Positions 18,659 through 26,760 of a stretch of 36,749 bases of DNA are shown piece by piece (position 1 is the first letter of the stretch; each line of letters opens with the position of its first letter). The translations under genes and the position numbers were made by a program. This DNA is from a virus. Location: positions 1-36,749 of IMG/VR virus record IMGVR_UViG_3300027971_000115, one strand, 5' to 3'. The notes beneath the pieces were generated by a model. The model made no database searches and was not told the DNA's origin. It saw only the letters and a program-made list of their open reading frames with translations.

Positions 18659-18946
18659 TCAATTATACACTTGTTCGAGCAAATTGTCAAGAACTTTTTT
18701 TGTTTCTTTGCTTGTCGCACCATAAATCTTAAATTGATCTGCTAGTGACATTACGCCTTGAACTAACATTTCTTTCGGCTCGCCTTTATTGTATTCATAC
18801 ATCACTCGCTTATTCAAGAATGACGCAACCTTTTCAATTACGATTCTTGGAAACTCATCTGTTTTTAAATTCCATTGATTAGCACTCAAATCAACACTAA
18901 TGTTTGTTCGAATCGCAATATTTGGATGCGGTTTATTGATATTCAT
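18659..18946 (-). CDS. Protein of unknown function (95 aa)
   Basis: Starts MNINKPHPNIAIRTNISVDL. Helical C-terminal half (LADQFKIYGATSKETKKVLD). Its last 30 bases contain the promoter of the MazG-like gene. ATGA overlap with the gene upstream. No family recognised. Confidence 0.75.
   Translation of the reverse strand: MNINKPHPNIAIRTNISVDLSANQWNLKTDEFPRIVIEKVASFLNKRVMYEYNKGEPKEMLVQGVMSLADQFKIYGATSKETKKVLDNLLEQVYN
18662..18690 (-). promoter_or_regulatory. Consensus sigma70 promoter inside a gene end
   Basis: TTGACA (18690-18685), 17 bp, TATAAT (18667-18662), 21 bp upstream of the ATG at 18641. Confidence 0.85.
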
Positions 18947-19239
18947 TCTACAAATTTCCTTACAAGAAAACGTTTTACATCATAACACTTTTTAAAATAT
19001 ACTGAAGATCGTTTGTTATTAATTGACAACTTCACTTCAATATTCTTCGGTGATTTCACAACAACTGCACCATAACAATTTTTGTTCAACCCAAATGGTA
19101 TCACATAACCATCACCTCTGTCAAGTTTTTTCTTTGCATATCCGTTTGCGCCTTTGATCTTATCTAATGCACCAAACCGAATTGTGTCCAAAACTTCTAC
19201 GGCAATAGATTGTCTCGGACCCATGCCTTCAATATACAT
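18943..19239 (-). CDS. Basic protein of unknown function (98 aa)
   Basis: The start at 19239 (MYIEGMGPRQSIAVEVLDTI) follows AAGGAACAAT. A longer frame begins with GTG at 19287 but has no ribosome site. Lysine- and arginine-rich with repeated beta strands (GYVIPFGLNKNCYGAVVVKS), so nucleic-acid binding is conceivable. No family recognised. Confidence 0.7.
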   Translation of the reverse strand: MYIEGMGPRQSIAVEVLDTIRFGALDKIKGANGYAKKKLDRGDGYVIPFGLNKNCYGAVVVKSPKNIEVKLSINNKRSSVYFKKCYDVKRFLVRKFVE

Positions 19240-19327
19240 ATTGTTCCTTGTGCTTTGGTTCTTTTTTGCGTTTATCTTCAACCACACGCATACGATACTT
19301 AGGACTACGCAAGTCCTTTGCCACCAT
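19229..19327 (-). CDS. 32-aa basic peptide
   Basis: MVAKDLRSPKYRMRVVEDKR then a Lys-rich tail. The LRSPKYRxRVVxDK pattern recurs in small proteins of T4-like phages. No good ribosome site is visible, and it overlaps the next start by 11 bases. Confidence 0.5.
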   Translation of the reverse strand: MVAKDLRSPKYRMRVVEDKRKKEPKHKEQYVY

Positions 19328-19343
19328 ATTACGTGGTTTTGAT

Positions 19344-19577
19344 CTACAAACTTTCACCGTAATCACCATAGTCCTCATTTGTTCCCATTCCTGCTGAAGT
19401 CATAGCGGAATCAAAGTCTCCGTCCATGCTTTCATTATACTCTACATCCATAAAACTTGCAACAAAATCATCTACCAATTCTACTGGTACACTAAGCATT
19501 GTTGCAATCGTGAATTCATTGTAACCTTGTAGGTACAACTCTTCAATCTCCATTGCCAATTCGGCCATCTTACTCAT
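19344..19577 (-). CDS. Small helix-turn-helix-like acidic protein (77 aa)
   Basis: Residues 8-40 form a helix-turn-helix-like unit (LYLQGYNEFTIATMLSVPVE), followed by an acidic, glycine-rich tail (NEDYGDYGESL). The core resembles that of the protein at 6296. The start overlaps the upstream stop (ATGA). DNA binding is only a possibility given the acidic charge. Confidence 0.7.
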   Translation of the reverse strand: MSKMAELAMEIEELYLQGYNEFTIATMLSVPVELVDDFVASFMDVEYNESMDGDFDSAMTSAGMGTNEDYGDYGESL

Positions 19578-19918
19578 GCTAGTTCCTTTTGTTTAGCCAA
19601 AACTTCTTGATACGTCATTGTCGGTTCTTTGCTGGTGATAACACCATCAAACTCCAACTGGGATTTTTCGAACCATGAAAGATAATCATCACTTTCAATG
19701 GACCAATCGATCATAGTCTCACGATTATACTCATTGTCCGTTTCGATACCAGTCAACGCAAATTTGACTAACTCATTATAGTCTACATTAAGCGGAACGT
19801 CAAGTATCTTATACTCGCAACCGCCTTTTGCTTTCCAATATTGAGGACACTCACCTTCACCATCCCAATCATGTGCGCCATAATTTTCGTGGTATTGGGT
19901 AGAGATAACTAGCATCAT
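19574..19918 (-). CDS. Conserved phage protein, QYHENYGAHDWDG type
   Basis: A 114-aa protein opening MMLVISTQYHENYGAHDWDG and then ECPQYWKAKGG, a signature seen in many phages without known function. The C-terminal half is acidic and variable. Six bases separate it from the upstream gene. Confidence 0.83.
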   Translation of the reverse strand: MMLVISTQYHENYGAHDWDGEGECPQYWKAKGGCEYKILDVPLNVDYNELVKFALTGIETDNEYNRETMIDWSIESDDYLSWFEKSQLEFDGVITSKEPTMTYQEVLAKQKELA

Positions 19919-19923
19919 CTTAT

Positions 19924-20166
19924 TTATTCCTTAAAACCTAAATTGAATTCCATCATCAACATTTTGGCAATATTGATATACTGCCGTGCATCATTCGAAC
20001 TACCACATGCAATCATTTCCTGTGCATCGGAAAGATAACTTGCAATCACCATACCAGGACCAGAAAATTTGAAACTGATTGAATCCGTAACGGACTCAAG
20101 GATTTCAGATTTCTTAGCACCGTATGCTTGGATTTCCCAGAGGGTTTGTTCATTCGCTGTTCGCAT
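19924..20166 (-). CDS. Conserved phage protein, YLSDAQEMI type
   Basis: An 80-aa protein; the start at 20166 (MRTANEQTLWEIQAYGAKKS) follows AAAGGACATTGA. The stretch GPGMVIASYLSDAQEMIACG is widespread among phage proteins of unknown function. First gene after the promoter at 20198-20225. Confidence 0.82.
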   Translation of the reverse strand: MRTANEQTLWEIQAYGAKKSEILESVTDSISFKFSGPGMVIASYLSDAQEMIACGSSNDARQYINIAKMLMMEFNLGFKE

Positions 20167-20197
20167 TTCAATGTCCTTTATCAACTCAACAGACTCT

Positions 20198-20225
20198 AGT
20201 TTAACAGGTTGGGTGGGTAAGTCAA
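20198..20225 (-). promoter_or_regulatory. sigma70 early promoter
   Basis: TTGACT (20225-20220), 16 bp, TAAACT (20203-20198). Confidence 0.8.
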
Positions 20226-20241
20226 CAACTATTTTTGGTAG

Positions 20242-20259
20242 TGTTGTTATTCTGCAACA
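20242..20259. promoter_or_regulatory. TGTTG-N8-CAACA upstream element
   Basis: TGTTG-TTATTCTG-CAACA, 16 bp upstream of the -35 at 20220. It overlaps the end of the gene at 20247. Confidence 0.75.
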
Positions 20260-20429
20260 GGGGCAAACATCTTGCGACCATCGACCATGAACCGTTCAAA
20301 GGCTTCCATCACTCGTTCGGAGTAAATCATCTTACCTTCTTTTTGGATATCTTGCAACAACTCCAAGAAACCCAAACCCAAAAATTCACGTTCTTTATTC
20401 AGAATACCAATTGCTGTTTCGATTTTCAT
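20247..20429 (-). CDS. Small phage protein (60 aa)
   Basis: Starts MKIETAIGILNKEREFLGLG. A helical protein ending RFMVDGRKMFAPVAE. Its last codons lie in the inverted-repeat element at 20242-20259. AAGGAAAC precedes the start. The EFLGLGFLELLQDI motif is typical of a phage family with no known function. Confidence 0.75.
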   Translation of the reverse strand: MKIETAIGILNKEREFLGLGFLELLQDIQKEGKMIYSERVMEAFERFMVDGRKMFAPVAE

Positions 20430-20438
20430 TTTGTTTCC

Positions 20439-20618
20439 TTAATCAAAAAAGTTGCCAGACTGACACGAAAATGCATTTTGACCAGCATCAAACCAAGCCA
20501 TAGGATGCAAATCCAACTTATCAATCACTTGACGATTACACATTTCCATCGCATTCAGTTTAGATTCTGCGGTGAATTCGTAAACATCTTTACCAACATA
20601 AAATTTGTATGTAATCAT
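20439..20618 (-). CDS. Small phage protein (59 aa)
   Basis: Starts MITYKFYVGKDVYEFTAESK and contains WFDAGQNAFSCQSG near the end. One base after the upstream stop. Function unknown; the fold looks like a small alpha-beta unit. Confidence 0.72.
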   Translation of the reverse strand: MITYKFYVGKDVYEFTAESKLNAMEMCNRQVIDKLDLHPMAWFDAGQNAFSCQSGNFFD

Positions 20619-20619
20619 A

Positions 20620-20856
20620 TTAAGCACCATAAAAGTCAGAAGTAAAACCACATGCACGATAAACACACTCACGAACTTCGGTATCCATCACTTCGCCAAA
20701 TTTACTGTAGTCAGATTTCGCTAACATGTTGAGACACTTGTAAGTCTGTGGCCATGTCAGGTTCATTGTAATTGCAGTAACGACAACGCCATGAACTGCT
20801 AAGTTACCAACTTCGCTAAACATTCCGTAGGAGATATCGGTTGTCAATGTAGTCAT
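20620..20856 (-). CDS. Small phage protein (78 aa)
   Basis: Starts MTTLTTDISYGMFSEVGNLA. Middle part hydrophobic but probably soluble (VHGVVVTAITMNLTW), ending in a cysteine-containing VRECVYRACGF segment. No family recognised. Confidence 0.72.
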   Translation of the reverse strand: MTTLTTDISYGMFSEVGNLAVHGVVVTAITMNLTWPQTYKCLNMLAKSDYSKFGEVMDTEVRECVYRACGFTSDFYGA

Positions 20857-20865
20857 TCTATTTCC

Positions 20866-21120
20866 TTAAATCAAATCAATCTGAACTTGCATACCACGGG
20901 TTGTATAACCCAAACCAGTTGGAACCAACTCGTTATCTTTTTTAGCCATGTAACGCATATAAGACAATTTCAACAATGCATCACAAGCGGCGGCGCTATG
21001 GCTAGCAGTAGCAAACGTACCACACACACCGCCTACAGTAGTGTAGACACCAAATCCATCAAACATCACACGGATTTTTTGTGAATTTTTAAAGCCGTCA
21101 ATAAAAGTCTTAGTACGCAT
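20866..21120 (-). CDS. Small phage protein (84 aa)
   Basis: The start at 21120 (MRTKTFIDGFKNSQKIRVMF) follows AGGAAATTTGAA. A glycine-rich stretch (GFGVYTTVGGVCGTFATASH) and an amphipathic helix follow. First gene after the promoter at 21156-21183. No family recognised. Confidence 0.75.
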   Translation of the reverse strand: MRTKTFIDGFKNSQKIRVMFDGFGVYTTVGGVCGTFATASHSAAACDALLKLSYMRYMAKKDNELVPTGLGYTTRGMQVQIDLI

Positions 21121-21155
21121 TTCAAATTTCCTATTTCTCAATCACTACAGAATCT

Positions 21156-21183
21156 ATTCTACTCTATTGGGCAGAAAAGTCAA
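21156..21183 (-). promoter_or_regulatory. sigma70 early promoter
   Basis: TTGACT (21183-21178), 16 bp, TAGAAT (21161-21156). Confidence 0.78.
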
Positions 21184-21199
21184 CAACTATTTTTCAAGT

Positions 21200-21217
21200 T
21201 GTTGCTTTTTTGCAACA
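21200..21217. promoter_or_regulatory. TGTTG-N8-CAACA upstream element
   Basis: TGTTG-CTTTTTTG-CAACA, 16 bp upstream of the -35 at 21178, one base before the stop of the gene at 21219. Confidence 0.75.
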
Positions 21218-21218
21218 A

Positions 21219-21554
21219 TCACAGATAGTGAGGACCCATCCACTGGATTGTGTATCCACCGTCCAGAATGTTACCACGGGCGGCGTTACGTGCGGGAGCC
21301 GACCAACCAGCCGCTTTCAGAATGTCACCTTTGCGGAATTTCTTGTCGGTATCAGTTTTTACAATGAAACCCCAAACCGAGGAACCAGTAACAATCTTGA
21401 TGTACTTGCTACCTTCGTCAATACGAATTCCGTTGATGAATTCATCAAGCATCCGTGCTTGGATTTCGGTGCGGGGTTTACCGCCAACGTTTTGCCAACC
21501 TTCGTAATCGGCAACAATGTCATTCTTCAAGGTTTCTAGTGCTTCGTACATCAT
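21219..21554 (-). CDS. Conserved phage protein (111 aa)
   Basis: Start at 21554 (MMYEALETLKNDIVADYEGW), seven bases after AAAGGA. Contains GGKPRTEIQARMLDEFINGI, YIKIVTGSSVWGFIVK and a final WSAPARNAARGNILDGGYT block. This whole pattern recurs in phages across Proteobacteria with no known function. Confidence 0.85.
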   Translation of the reverse strand: MMYEALETLKNDIVADYEGWQNVGGKPRTEIQARMLDEFINGIRIDEGSKYIKIVTGSSVWGFIVKTDTDKKFRKGDILKAAGWSAPARNAARGNILDGGYTIQWMGPHYL

Positions 21555-21572
21555 TTTCATTTCCTTTATCAA

Positions 21573-21665
21573 TTAACCGAGGGTTTTAACAGAACCGCCA
21601 ACAGCGGCACCAAACAGAACCATCGCAACAAACAAACCCATCAAAATCGCTAAAATCGTAATCAT
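21573..21665 (-). CDS. 30-aa single-pass membrane peptide
   Basis: MITILAILMGLFVAMVLFGA then AVGGSVKTLG. GGAGATTGAA is a strong ribosome site. First gene after the promoter at 21702-21729, eight bases or fewer from the next gene's ribosome site. No family recognised. Confidence 0.7.
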   Translation of the reverse strand: MITILAILMGLFVAMVLFGAAVGGSVKTLG

Positions 21666-21701
21666 TTCAATCTCCAATCAATCTCACTCACTACAGATAC
21701 A

Positions 21702-21729
21702 AGTATACTCGCTTCGGAGGGTAAGTCAA
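21702..21729 (-). promoter_or_regulatory. sigma70 early promoter
   Basis: TTGACT (21729-21724), 16 bp, TATACT (21707-21702). Confidence 0.87.
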
Positions 21730-21752
21730 GGGTTTTTTTGAGTTTTTTTCAT

Positions 21753-21770
21753 TGTTGTGCAAAAACAACA
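21753..21770. promoter_or_regulatory. TGTTG-N8-CAACA upstream element
   Basis: TGTTG-TGCAAAAA-CAACA, 23 bp upstream of the -35 at 21724, farther than most copies. Confidence 0.7.
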
Positions 21771-21781
21771 TGTTTGTGGGG

Positions 21782-21826
21782 AAAAAACAACGCCCTAGAA
21801 CCGGTTTTAGGCGGTTTCTAGGGCGT
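21782..21826 (-). terminator. Strong rho-independent terminator
   Basis: Stem ACGCCCTAGAA/TTCTAGGGCGT (11 bp, 21790-21826), extended inside by ACCG/CGGT. On the minus strand it is followed by TGTTTTTT (21789-21782). It ends the halogenase operon. Confidence 0.88.
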
Positions 21827-21836
21827 GAATAGTGTC

Positions 21837-21872
21837 AGAGTACAGTCCGTCCTGTAGAGCCGCCTAAACGGC
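21837..21872 (-). repeat. Dispersed 3'-end module, copy 3
   Basis: On the minus strand GCCGTTTAGGCGGC, CTCTACAGGAC and GGACTGTACTCT, between the halogenase stop and the terminator. Compare 4686-4720 and 8381-8416. Confidence 0.6.
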
Positions 21873-21885
21873 TGGTTTTGACGGT

Positions 21886-23418
21886 TTACAAACGAACTTT
21901 TTCAATCAATTCATAGTGATCCGTGCATTCTTCCGATGCTAATTCTACATGCTTTGTGAATTCCAAGAATGCAGGAATTGCTTTGTCGATATTGTTATCT
22001 TCTAAGTATGTGCGAATCAAATCTTGGTTCATCAAACCGATACCATTAAAGATTGTCAACCAACTTTGCAATTCAAACGAACTATCTTTAAAGTCATCGT
22101 AATGCAAAATTCTTTTTTCTGCTTTCTTTAAAATAGAATTCAGTCTATCAGAATTTTTAATTTGCTTACAATGCTTCCAGAAATCGGTATCATCTCTGTC
22201 TGTAATGTAATGCAAACGTAAAAAGTCTACAGTATCTTCAAAACGTTTTCTAAACTTTTCATTGTATTCATTGATAATGAATTGATCTTGCTTTTGCATT
22301 TGGTCAAACGATTCAAGTGCGTATTGAACCATGTGAGTTGTAATCCAAATTGATGTTGCTTCAAGTGGTTCTAAGAATCCAGATGAGAGTCCAACTGCAA
22401 TACAATTTTTAATCCAAAATTCTTCATAGTAGCCTGCATCAAATGTAAATTTAGTTGGGAATCTTACATCGCCAAATTTATTTACGACTTCTTGCTTTGC
22501 GTTTTCTTCAGTTGTGAAACGTGAATCATAAACGTATCCACAGCCATATCGTCCTTGTACTGGAATTTTCCAAACCCAACCAGCATTCATTGCAGTTGCA
22601 CTAGTGTATGGTGGCAACTCTTTTGTTTTGTTTTCAATAAAGAATGGTATAGCAGAATCACATGGTAAAATATCTCTTACGCTTTTCCATGTTGCACCAA
22701 AGTGCTTGCCGATGACAAGTCTTCTAAATCCAGAACAGTCAAAGATAAAATCTGATTTGATTGATTGTCCATCTTTCAATTTGATTGCTGTTATTCCATT
22801 CTCATCACTATCGAAATCGGATACAATTCCCTCAACTCTAACGATGTGTCTACTTAGTGCAACATCCTTTAATGTATCTGCTAACTCCCTTGCATCAAAA
22901 TGTAATGCAAATTCTGTCAATTGATGATACTTTGCAAATTCATCAGGATTATCTTCGTATAGTGAATCCATACGAATGGAACCAACTTTGTTTTGTAGTG
23001 AAGTTTTTTCTGAAATGTTAATTGTCTCTGTAGATTCATCTGCCGCTAGTGCAAGCAGAAACGAATTGAGAGAAAGATTTCTTGAGAAATTTAAATTTGC
23101 TAAATCAAAGCGTTCATTACAACCAAACGAATGAAAATACTTATCGTCATTTCCATTCCAATTCTCAAATAGAATTCCTTGTTTGATTGTTGCTTTGCAT
23201 CTCTTAATAAGATATCTAACTGGTATGTTTAATTGTGCAAGTAGAGTAGGAAACCAAGGAACTGTTCCTTCACCTGCGCCTAGAATGCCAAACTCTTGGC
23301 TTTCAATGAGTACAACATTTTTATTTGGTTGAAATTGTTTAGCAAGTAATGCAGTCAACCATCCTGCTGTGCCGCCGCCAATGACAACAATGTTATCAAC
23401 TCTCTTCGTATTCATCAA
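21886..23418 (-). CDS. FAD-dependent halogenase, tryptophan-halogenase family
   Basis: A 510-aa enzyme of the usual family length. GGGTAGW (14-20) is the FAD-binding loop. K79 in ATIKQGI is the catalytic lysine, with the same number as in PrnA and RebH. WVWKIP (281-286) is the WxWxIP halogenase signature. SGFLEPLEATSIW carries the catalytic glutamate (E353), followed by Ala where PrnA has Ser347. The enzyme should oxidise halide with FADH2 and O2 and halogenate an aromatic substrate. No flavin reductase is visible, so host FADH2 would be needed. Relatives occur in cyanophages. It overlaps the next upstream gene by 23 bases. Confidence 0.93.
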   Translation of the reverse strand: MMNTKRVDNIVVIGGGTAGWLTALLAKQFQPNKNVVLIESQEFGILGAGEGTVPWFPTLLAQLNIPVRYLIKRCKATIKQGILFENWNGNDDKYFHSFGCNERFDLANLNFSRNLSLNSFLLALAADESTETINISEKTSLQNKVGSIRMDSLYEDNPDEFAKYHQLTEFALHFDARELADTLKDVALSRHIVRVEGIVSDFDSDENGITAIKLKDGQSIKSDFIFDCSGFRRLVIGKHFGATWKSVRDILPCDSAIPFFIENKTKELPPYTSATAMNAGWVWKIPVQGRYGCGYVYDSRFTTEENAKQEVVNKFGDVRFPTKFTFDAGYYEEFWIKNCIAVGLSSGFLEPLEATSIWITTHMVQYALESFDQMQKQDQFIINEYNEKFRKRFEDTVDFLRLHYITDRDDTDFWKHCKQIKNSDRLNSILKKAEKRILHYDDFKDSSFELQSWLTIFNGIGLMNQDLIRTYLEDNNIDKAIPAFLEFTKHVELASEECTDHYELIEKVRL

Positions 23419-23581
23419 AGTCTTCGTCCTTTATATTTTTTGGATCCATAAATCTCAACTGTGACCTAAATTTGTCTTTTTGTTTTTGTGACTCTTTAAC
23501 TACTTTAGGCTTTTTACGTGGGCGATCATCGTCTTCGTAGAATTCACGAAAGGTATTATACTTCTTACTTTTGCTTGTCAT
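23396..23581 (-). CDS. Charged small phage protein (61 aa)
   Basis: Starts MTSKSKKYNTFREFYEDDDR. Alternating basic and acidic stretches, predicted disordered, ending DEDFDEYEES. The NTFREFYEDDD pattern recurs in T4-like phages next to RNase H. Overlaps the halogenase start. Function unknown. Confidence 0.75.
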   Translation of the reverse strand: MTSKSKKYNTFREFYEDDDRPRKKPKVVKESQKQKDKFRSQLRFMDPKNIKDEDFDEYEES

Positions 23582-23586
23582 GGAAA

Positions 23587-24027
23587 TTATTTTTCCCCTA
23601 GAAAAACTTCTGGTAATGCTTCTTCAACAAGTTTGCGTGAGAAGCCTTTATACGACAATTTCTTGTCTTTAATTTGAAGGATGAGTTTTGCCTCTTCTGG
23701 CGAAACTGATTCTAAAATTTCAATAAAGATTTTTTCACGTTTAATTGAATTAGTGTTATAAGTTGCAAGCAAATATTCAAATTTACGCATCTCTTTTGGC
23801 AATCTATTGTGTCCCCAATTGTCAGGTGTTTCCATAGGTTTGTATGGAGGTGAACCCTCAGGTAATTCAAATTTTACATCATTGCGATAAACGTACCACA
23901 AAAGAACTTTTACATCTTTTCGTAGATTGCCAATTTGTTTCAACGCATCAACTCTTTTACCTGCCGATAATTCGGATACGTGTTTAAGTATCTCGGGCAA
24001 AGTCATTCTACTAACATCAATAGCCAT
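23587..24027 (-). CDS. DUF6433-like T4-type conserved protein
   Basis: A 146-aa protein: an N-terminal helical pair (EILKHVSELSAGKRVDALKQ), VKFELPEGSPPYKPMETPDN, then IKREKIFIEILESVSPEEAK and LSYKGFSRKLVEEALPEVF. This architecture and its position directly after RNase H are conserved in T4-like phages of cyanobacteria and other hosts. No function is established. Confidence 0.82.
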   Translation of the reverse strand: MAIDVSRMTLPEILKHVSELSAGKRVDALKQIGNLRKDVKVLLWYVYRNDVKFELPEGSPPYKPMETPDNWGHNRLPKEMRKFEYLLATYNTNSIKREKIFIEILESVSPEEAKLILQIKDKKLSYKGFSRKLVEEALPEVFLGEK

Positions 24028-24028
24028 G

Positions 24029-24895
24029 TTAAAATTCCTGTATGTGTTCCATCAGCATCTTCAAACGATACTTGATAAAGTAATTAAAAATCTTGTCTCT
24101 GCTATTTTCATTAGCCGAGTCATAATGTTCTAGAATTTTAGACTGAATTTCTTGTGGGATTTTAGAGAGATCAATAAGCATTTCATTGCGTTTATAGTTT
24201 CTCAACATAATTTCATCACAAAAAGTCTCAGGTTCTTGTTCTAGCCAACTATTTAGTTTTTTCTCAGTTACAGGTTTCTGACGGCTTTCAGCAACAAAAG
24301 TATCATCGGAAGACAAGAAGTTTGGAATGCCATCACTTCGATCACCTTTAAGAATGTGTTCTTTTAGGAATTTATCTGCGCTATTTGTGCGTAGGAATTT
24401 TTTGCCCATCGGGCTGTATTGTTCCACGTTGACAAATTTTTGCAATTGCATAAAGTCTTTATCACTAGAGAGAATAAGAATTTTTTCAGTTGCGTCATTA
24501 TTGAGTTGTGTGCCGAATTTGTAACATAGTGTACCGATAATGTCATCGGCTTCTGTTTTATCAACTTGGATAACTTTATATGGTAAGTGTTCCTTGATTT
24601 CATCACGTACTCTGTTTAGAGTTTCGAAAATTAGATTCCAATCGAACGGAGATGCTTCTCTGTCTTTCTTACGACCTGCTTTGTAGTAGGGAAAGAAGTC
24701 TCTGCGCCAATACTTCTTGTCATCGCTACAGATAACGATATCACCATATTGTTCTTTGAATTTCGTATTGTACATGCGAATGCTGTTTAGTACCATGTGA
24801 CGAATTAAATTTTCATCTAACGGTGTCGATGCGTTAGAACCAATCTGCATCATCAAATTGGAAATCATCACTTGATTCAAATCAATTAAAATCAT
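24029..24895 (-). CDS. rnh: RNase H / 5'-3' flap exonuclease (T4 rnh type)
   Basis: A 288-aa FEN-family nuclease: IDLNQVM with D5, YYKAGRKKDR near residue 70, TEADDIIG near 111, SSDKDFMQL near 142 and GDRSDGIPNF near 184, supplying the acidic metal-site residues. It removes RNA primers and flaps from lagging-strand fragments at the phage fork. The start overlaps the upstream gene by ATGA. Length is close to T4 RNase H (305 aa). Confidence 0.93.
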   Translation of the reverse strand: MILIDLNQVMISNLMMQIGSNASTPLDENLIRHMVLNSIRMYNTKFKEQYGDIVICSDDKKYWRRDFFPYYKAGRKKDREASPFDWNLIFETLNRVRDEIKEHLPYKVIQVDKTEADDIIGTLCYKFGTQLNNDATEKILILSSDKDFMQLQKFVNVEQYSPMGKKFLRTNSADKFLKEHILKGDRSDGIPNFLSSDDTFVAESRQKPVTEKKLNSWLEQEPETFCDEIMLRNYKRNEMLIDLSKIPQEIQSKILEHYDSANENSRDKIFNYFIKYRLKMLMEHIQEF

Positions 24896-25632
24896 TTTTT
24901 ACTCTCAAGGGCTTTTTTGAAATTGTTGTATGTGTGTGTGAACCAGAAATCACGTTTCTGTTCATCCCATATTTTTTTATGTTCTTGTTCAGTTACGGCA
25001 TGACATTTAACTTTAACTTTTTTTTCAGTCATCGGTATAATGCGACTGAGAGGATTGCCAGCCTCGAACATAAGATTAGCATTTGTCTTATTAATAAATG
25101 CATTGACATGTGTAGCACATTGATATTTAAAATCCATCATTCCTTCAGCGATAAAAAAATGATTCATCAATTCTGGATTGTTCCACATAGGATCAGTAAA
25201 ATAAAACTTAACGCCAGTTTTTTCTTTAAGTAGCCATGGCGATAAAATTTTCAAATGTATGAAGTTGTCAAACGTTGGACCATACTGATGCCTATCGTGT
25301 GATTCTATTTTAAAATCATTCCATGAAGATTTGTATCCAAATTCTCCTTGATCATTAGATGATATTACAACGTCAGCCCAAAGCGGTAATGTGAAACTCT
25401 TTTTATATAAGTCGGTAAATCCAGTACACCTTTTCATTGTTGCTACAGGATACGGAACTTGAATTTTATCACTTGGCTGAACTACAATATTTTCTTTTGG
25501 TAGAGTTTTCCACCATAAAGGCATGTAATGAATTGATTCCTTGATAGGAAAGAATTCACAAATGTTGTGTTCGTATGTAAATGCGTCAACAGTTACAGTA
25601 CTGAACAAATCTTTTAAAATCATTATAGACAT
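24892..25632 (-). CDS. Conserved T4-like phage protein (246 aa)
   Basis: Contains WWKTLPKEN near residue 41, a MKRCTGFTDLYKKSFTLPLW block near 66 with a cysteine, and FTDPMWNNPELM near 146. The pattern of a short peptide-like opening followed by CPGFxD...PxW resembles DUF6065-type proteins, a tentative match. Function unknown. The start could be the second methionine (24892 frame, 25623). Upstream and downstream genes abut or overlap, so one operon. Confidence 0.75.
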   Translation of the reverse strand: MSIMILKDLFSTVTVDAFTYEHNICEFFPIKESIHYMPLWWKTLPKENIVVQPSDKIQVPYPVATMKRCTGFTDLYKKSFTLPLWADVVISSNDQGEFGYKSSWNDFKIESHDRHQYGPTFDNFIHLKILSPWLLKEKTGVKFYFTDPMWNNPELMNHFFIAEGMMDFKYQCATHVNAFINKTNANLMFEAGNPLSRIIPMTEKKVKVKCHAVTEQEHKKIWDEQKRDFWFTHTYNNFKKALESKK

Positions 25633-26757
25633 TTAATTTACCACTCTGACAACAATTGTATCAGAATTAATGCGTCCTGTCAACTCACTAGGTTTGGTAG
25701 ACAAACCATCTAGAAGTTTCTTCAGTACAATCTTACCACCATCAAGTAGTTGCTTAACAGTCACTTCAGGCTTACGCAAACGTTTGCCAATGGATGTTTC
25801 AACATTAAAGTTTTGAATTGTCGTACCTTTGATTGTCAAACCTTTTGCATTATCTGCATTGTACATACCCAACAATTTAGTTTTGGTATTGTACAACCAC
25901 ACTTGATTCGCACCGATGATCTTCTCTGGTAGAATACTCTTCAATTGCAAATCAGCAAACTCTTTCATGTATTGCACTTTAGCGGCAACGACACTTGGGG
26001 GTTTTTCTTTTACCTTGCGTGTTTTACGTGTGGGTTTTGATTCTGCGCCACGATTTGTTTCTGCAACAATTGCATCATAGAACTCTTTAACCTTACGCAA
26101 TTGAACTTTACTGAAATTAGAATAACCCTCTTTGATATCAGCATCGGACGTATTCATCGCATCTTCAAACTCTTTAGAACGTTTGATGAAAACTTCACAC
26201 ATGCGTTTCTGCACGATAGCAGATAACTCTCTGCTCTTTAGATACGATTGCATGTCTGGTGCAGACTTACATCCGCCAGCAATAAAGTCATCCACAAGCC
26301 CTTCAATTTCACCAACTTCTTCAAGTGCCTTCTCACGTATACGCTCTTGAATGTTAACAGTTATTACTGCAATGTGTTGTTCGGTTTTAGAGACATGTTT
26401 TGCTTTTGTTTTCTTTGCAGTTTCAAGAACTTTTTTAAACTCTTTGACAAAGAATTTCTTGAATGATTCGGAGGGTTCGTAGCCCATACACATCATACGT
26501 GCTACCCAACCAAGTTGTACTGGAATAGATGCGTCACTTGATGCGACTAGTGCAATTTCTTCTTTTGATCTATCAATGCTATCCATGTATTCAACAACAA
26601 ACGTTTTTGCTTGCTTGTTATCACAAAAATAGTTATACCAATTCAATGCACGAATTTCTTCGCTTCTAAGATTTTTCATCTCGGCTTGATTGGTCCAAGA
26701 AGGTTCCATGCCATATGCTTTTGCATCGGCACCAGGATTAATCTTGGAAAATTTCAT
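25633..26757 (-). CDS. Conserved T4-like phage protein (374 aa)
   Basis: Starts MKFSKINPGADAKAYGMEPS. Residues 1-110 are helical (WYNYFCDNKQAKTFVVEYMD). The middle has a Lys-rich linker (KPTRKTRKVKEKPPS), and the last 120 residues form a beta-rich basic domain (NQVWLYNTKTKLLGMYNADN). This order is conserved in T4-like phages near RNase H. A DNA-related role is plausible from charge and context, not proven. Confidence 0.8.
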   Translation of the reverse strand: MKFSKINPGADAKAYGMEPSWTNQAEMKNLRSEEIRALNWYNYFCDNKQAKTFVVEYMDSIDRSKEEIALVASSDASIPVQLGWVARMMCMGYEPSESFKKFFVKEFKKVLETAKKTKAKHVSKTEQHIAVITVNIQERIREKALEEVGEIEGLVDDFIAGGCKSAPDMQSYLKSRELSAIVQKRMCEVFIKRSKEFEDAMNTSDADIKEGYSNFSKVQLRKVKEFYDAIVAETNRGAESKPTRKTRKVKEKPPSVVAAKVQYMKEFADLQLKSILPEKIIGANQVWLYNTKTKLLGMYNADNAKGLTIKGTTIQNFNVETSIGKRLRKPEVTVKQLLDGGKIVLKKLLDGLSTKPSELTGRINSDTIVVRVVN

Positions 26758-26760
26758 AGT

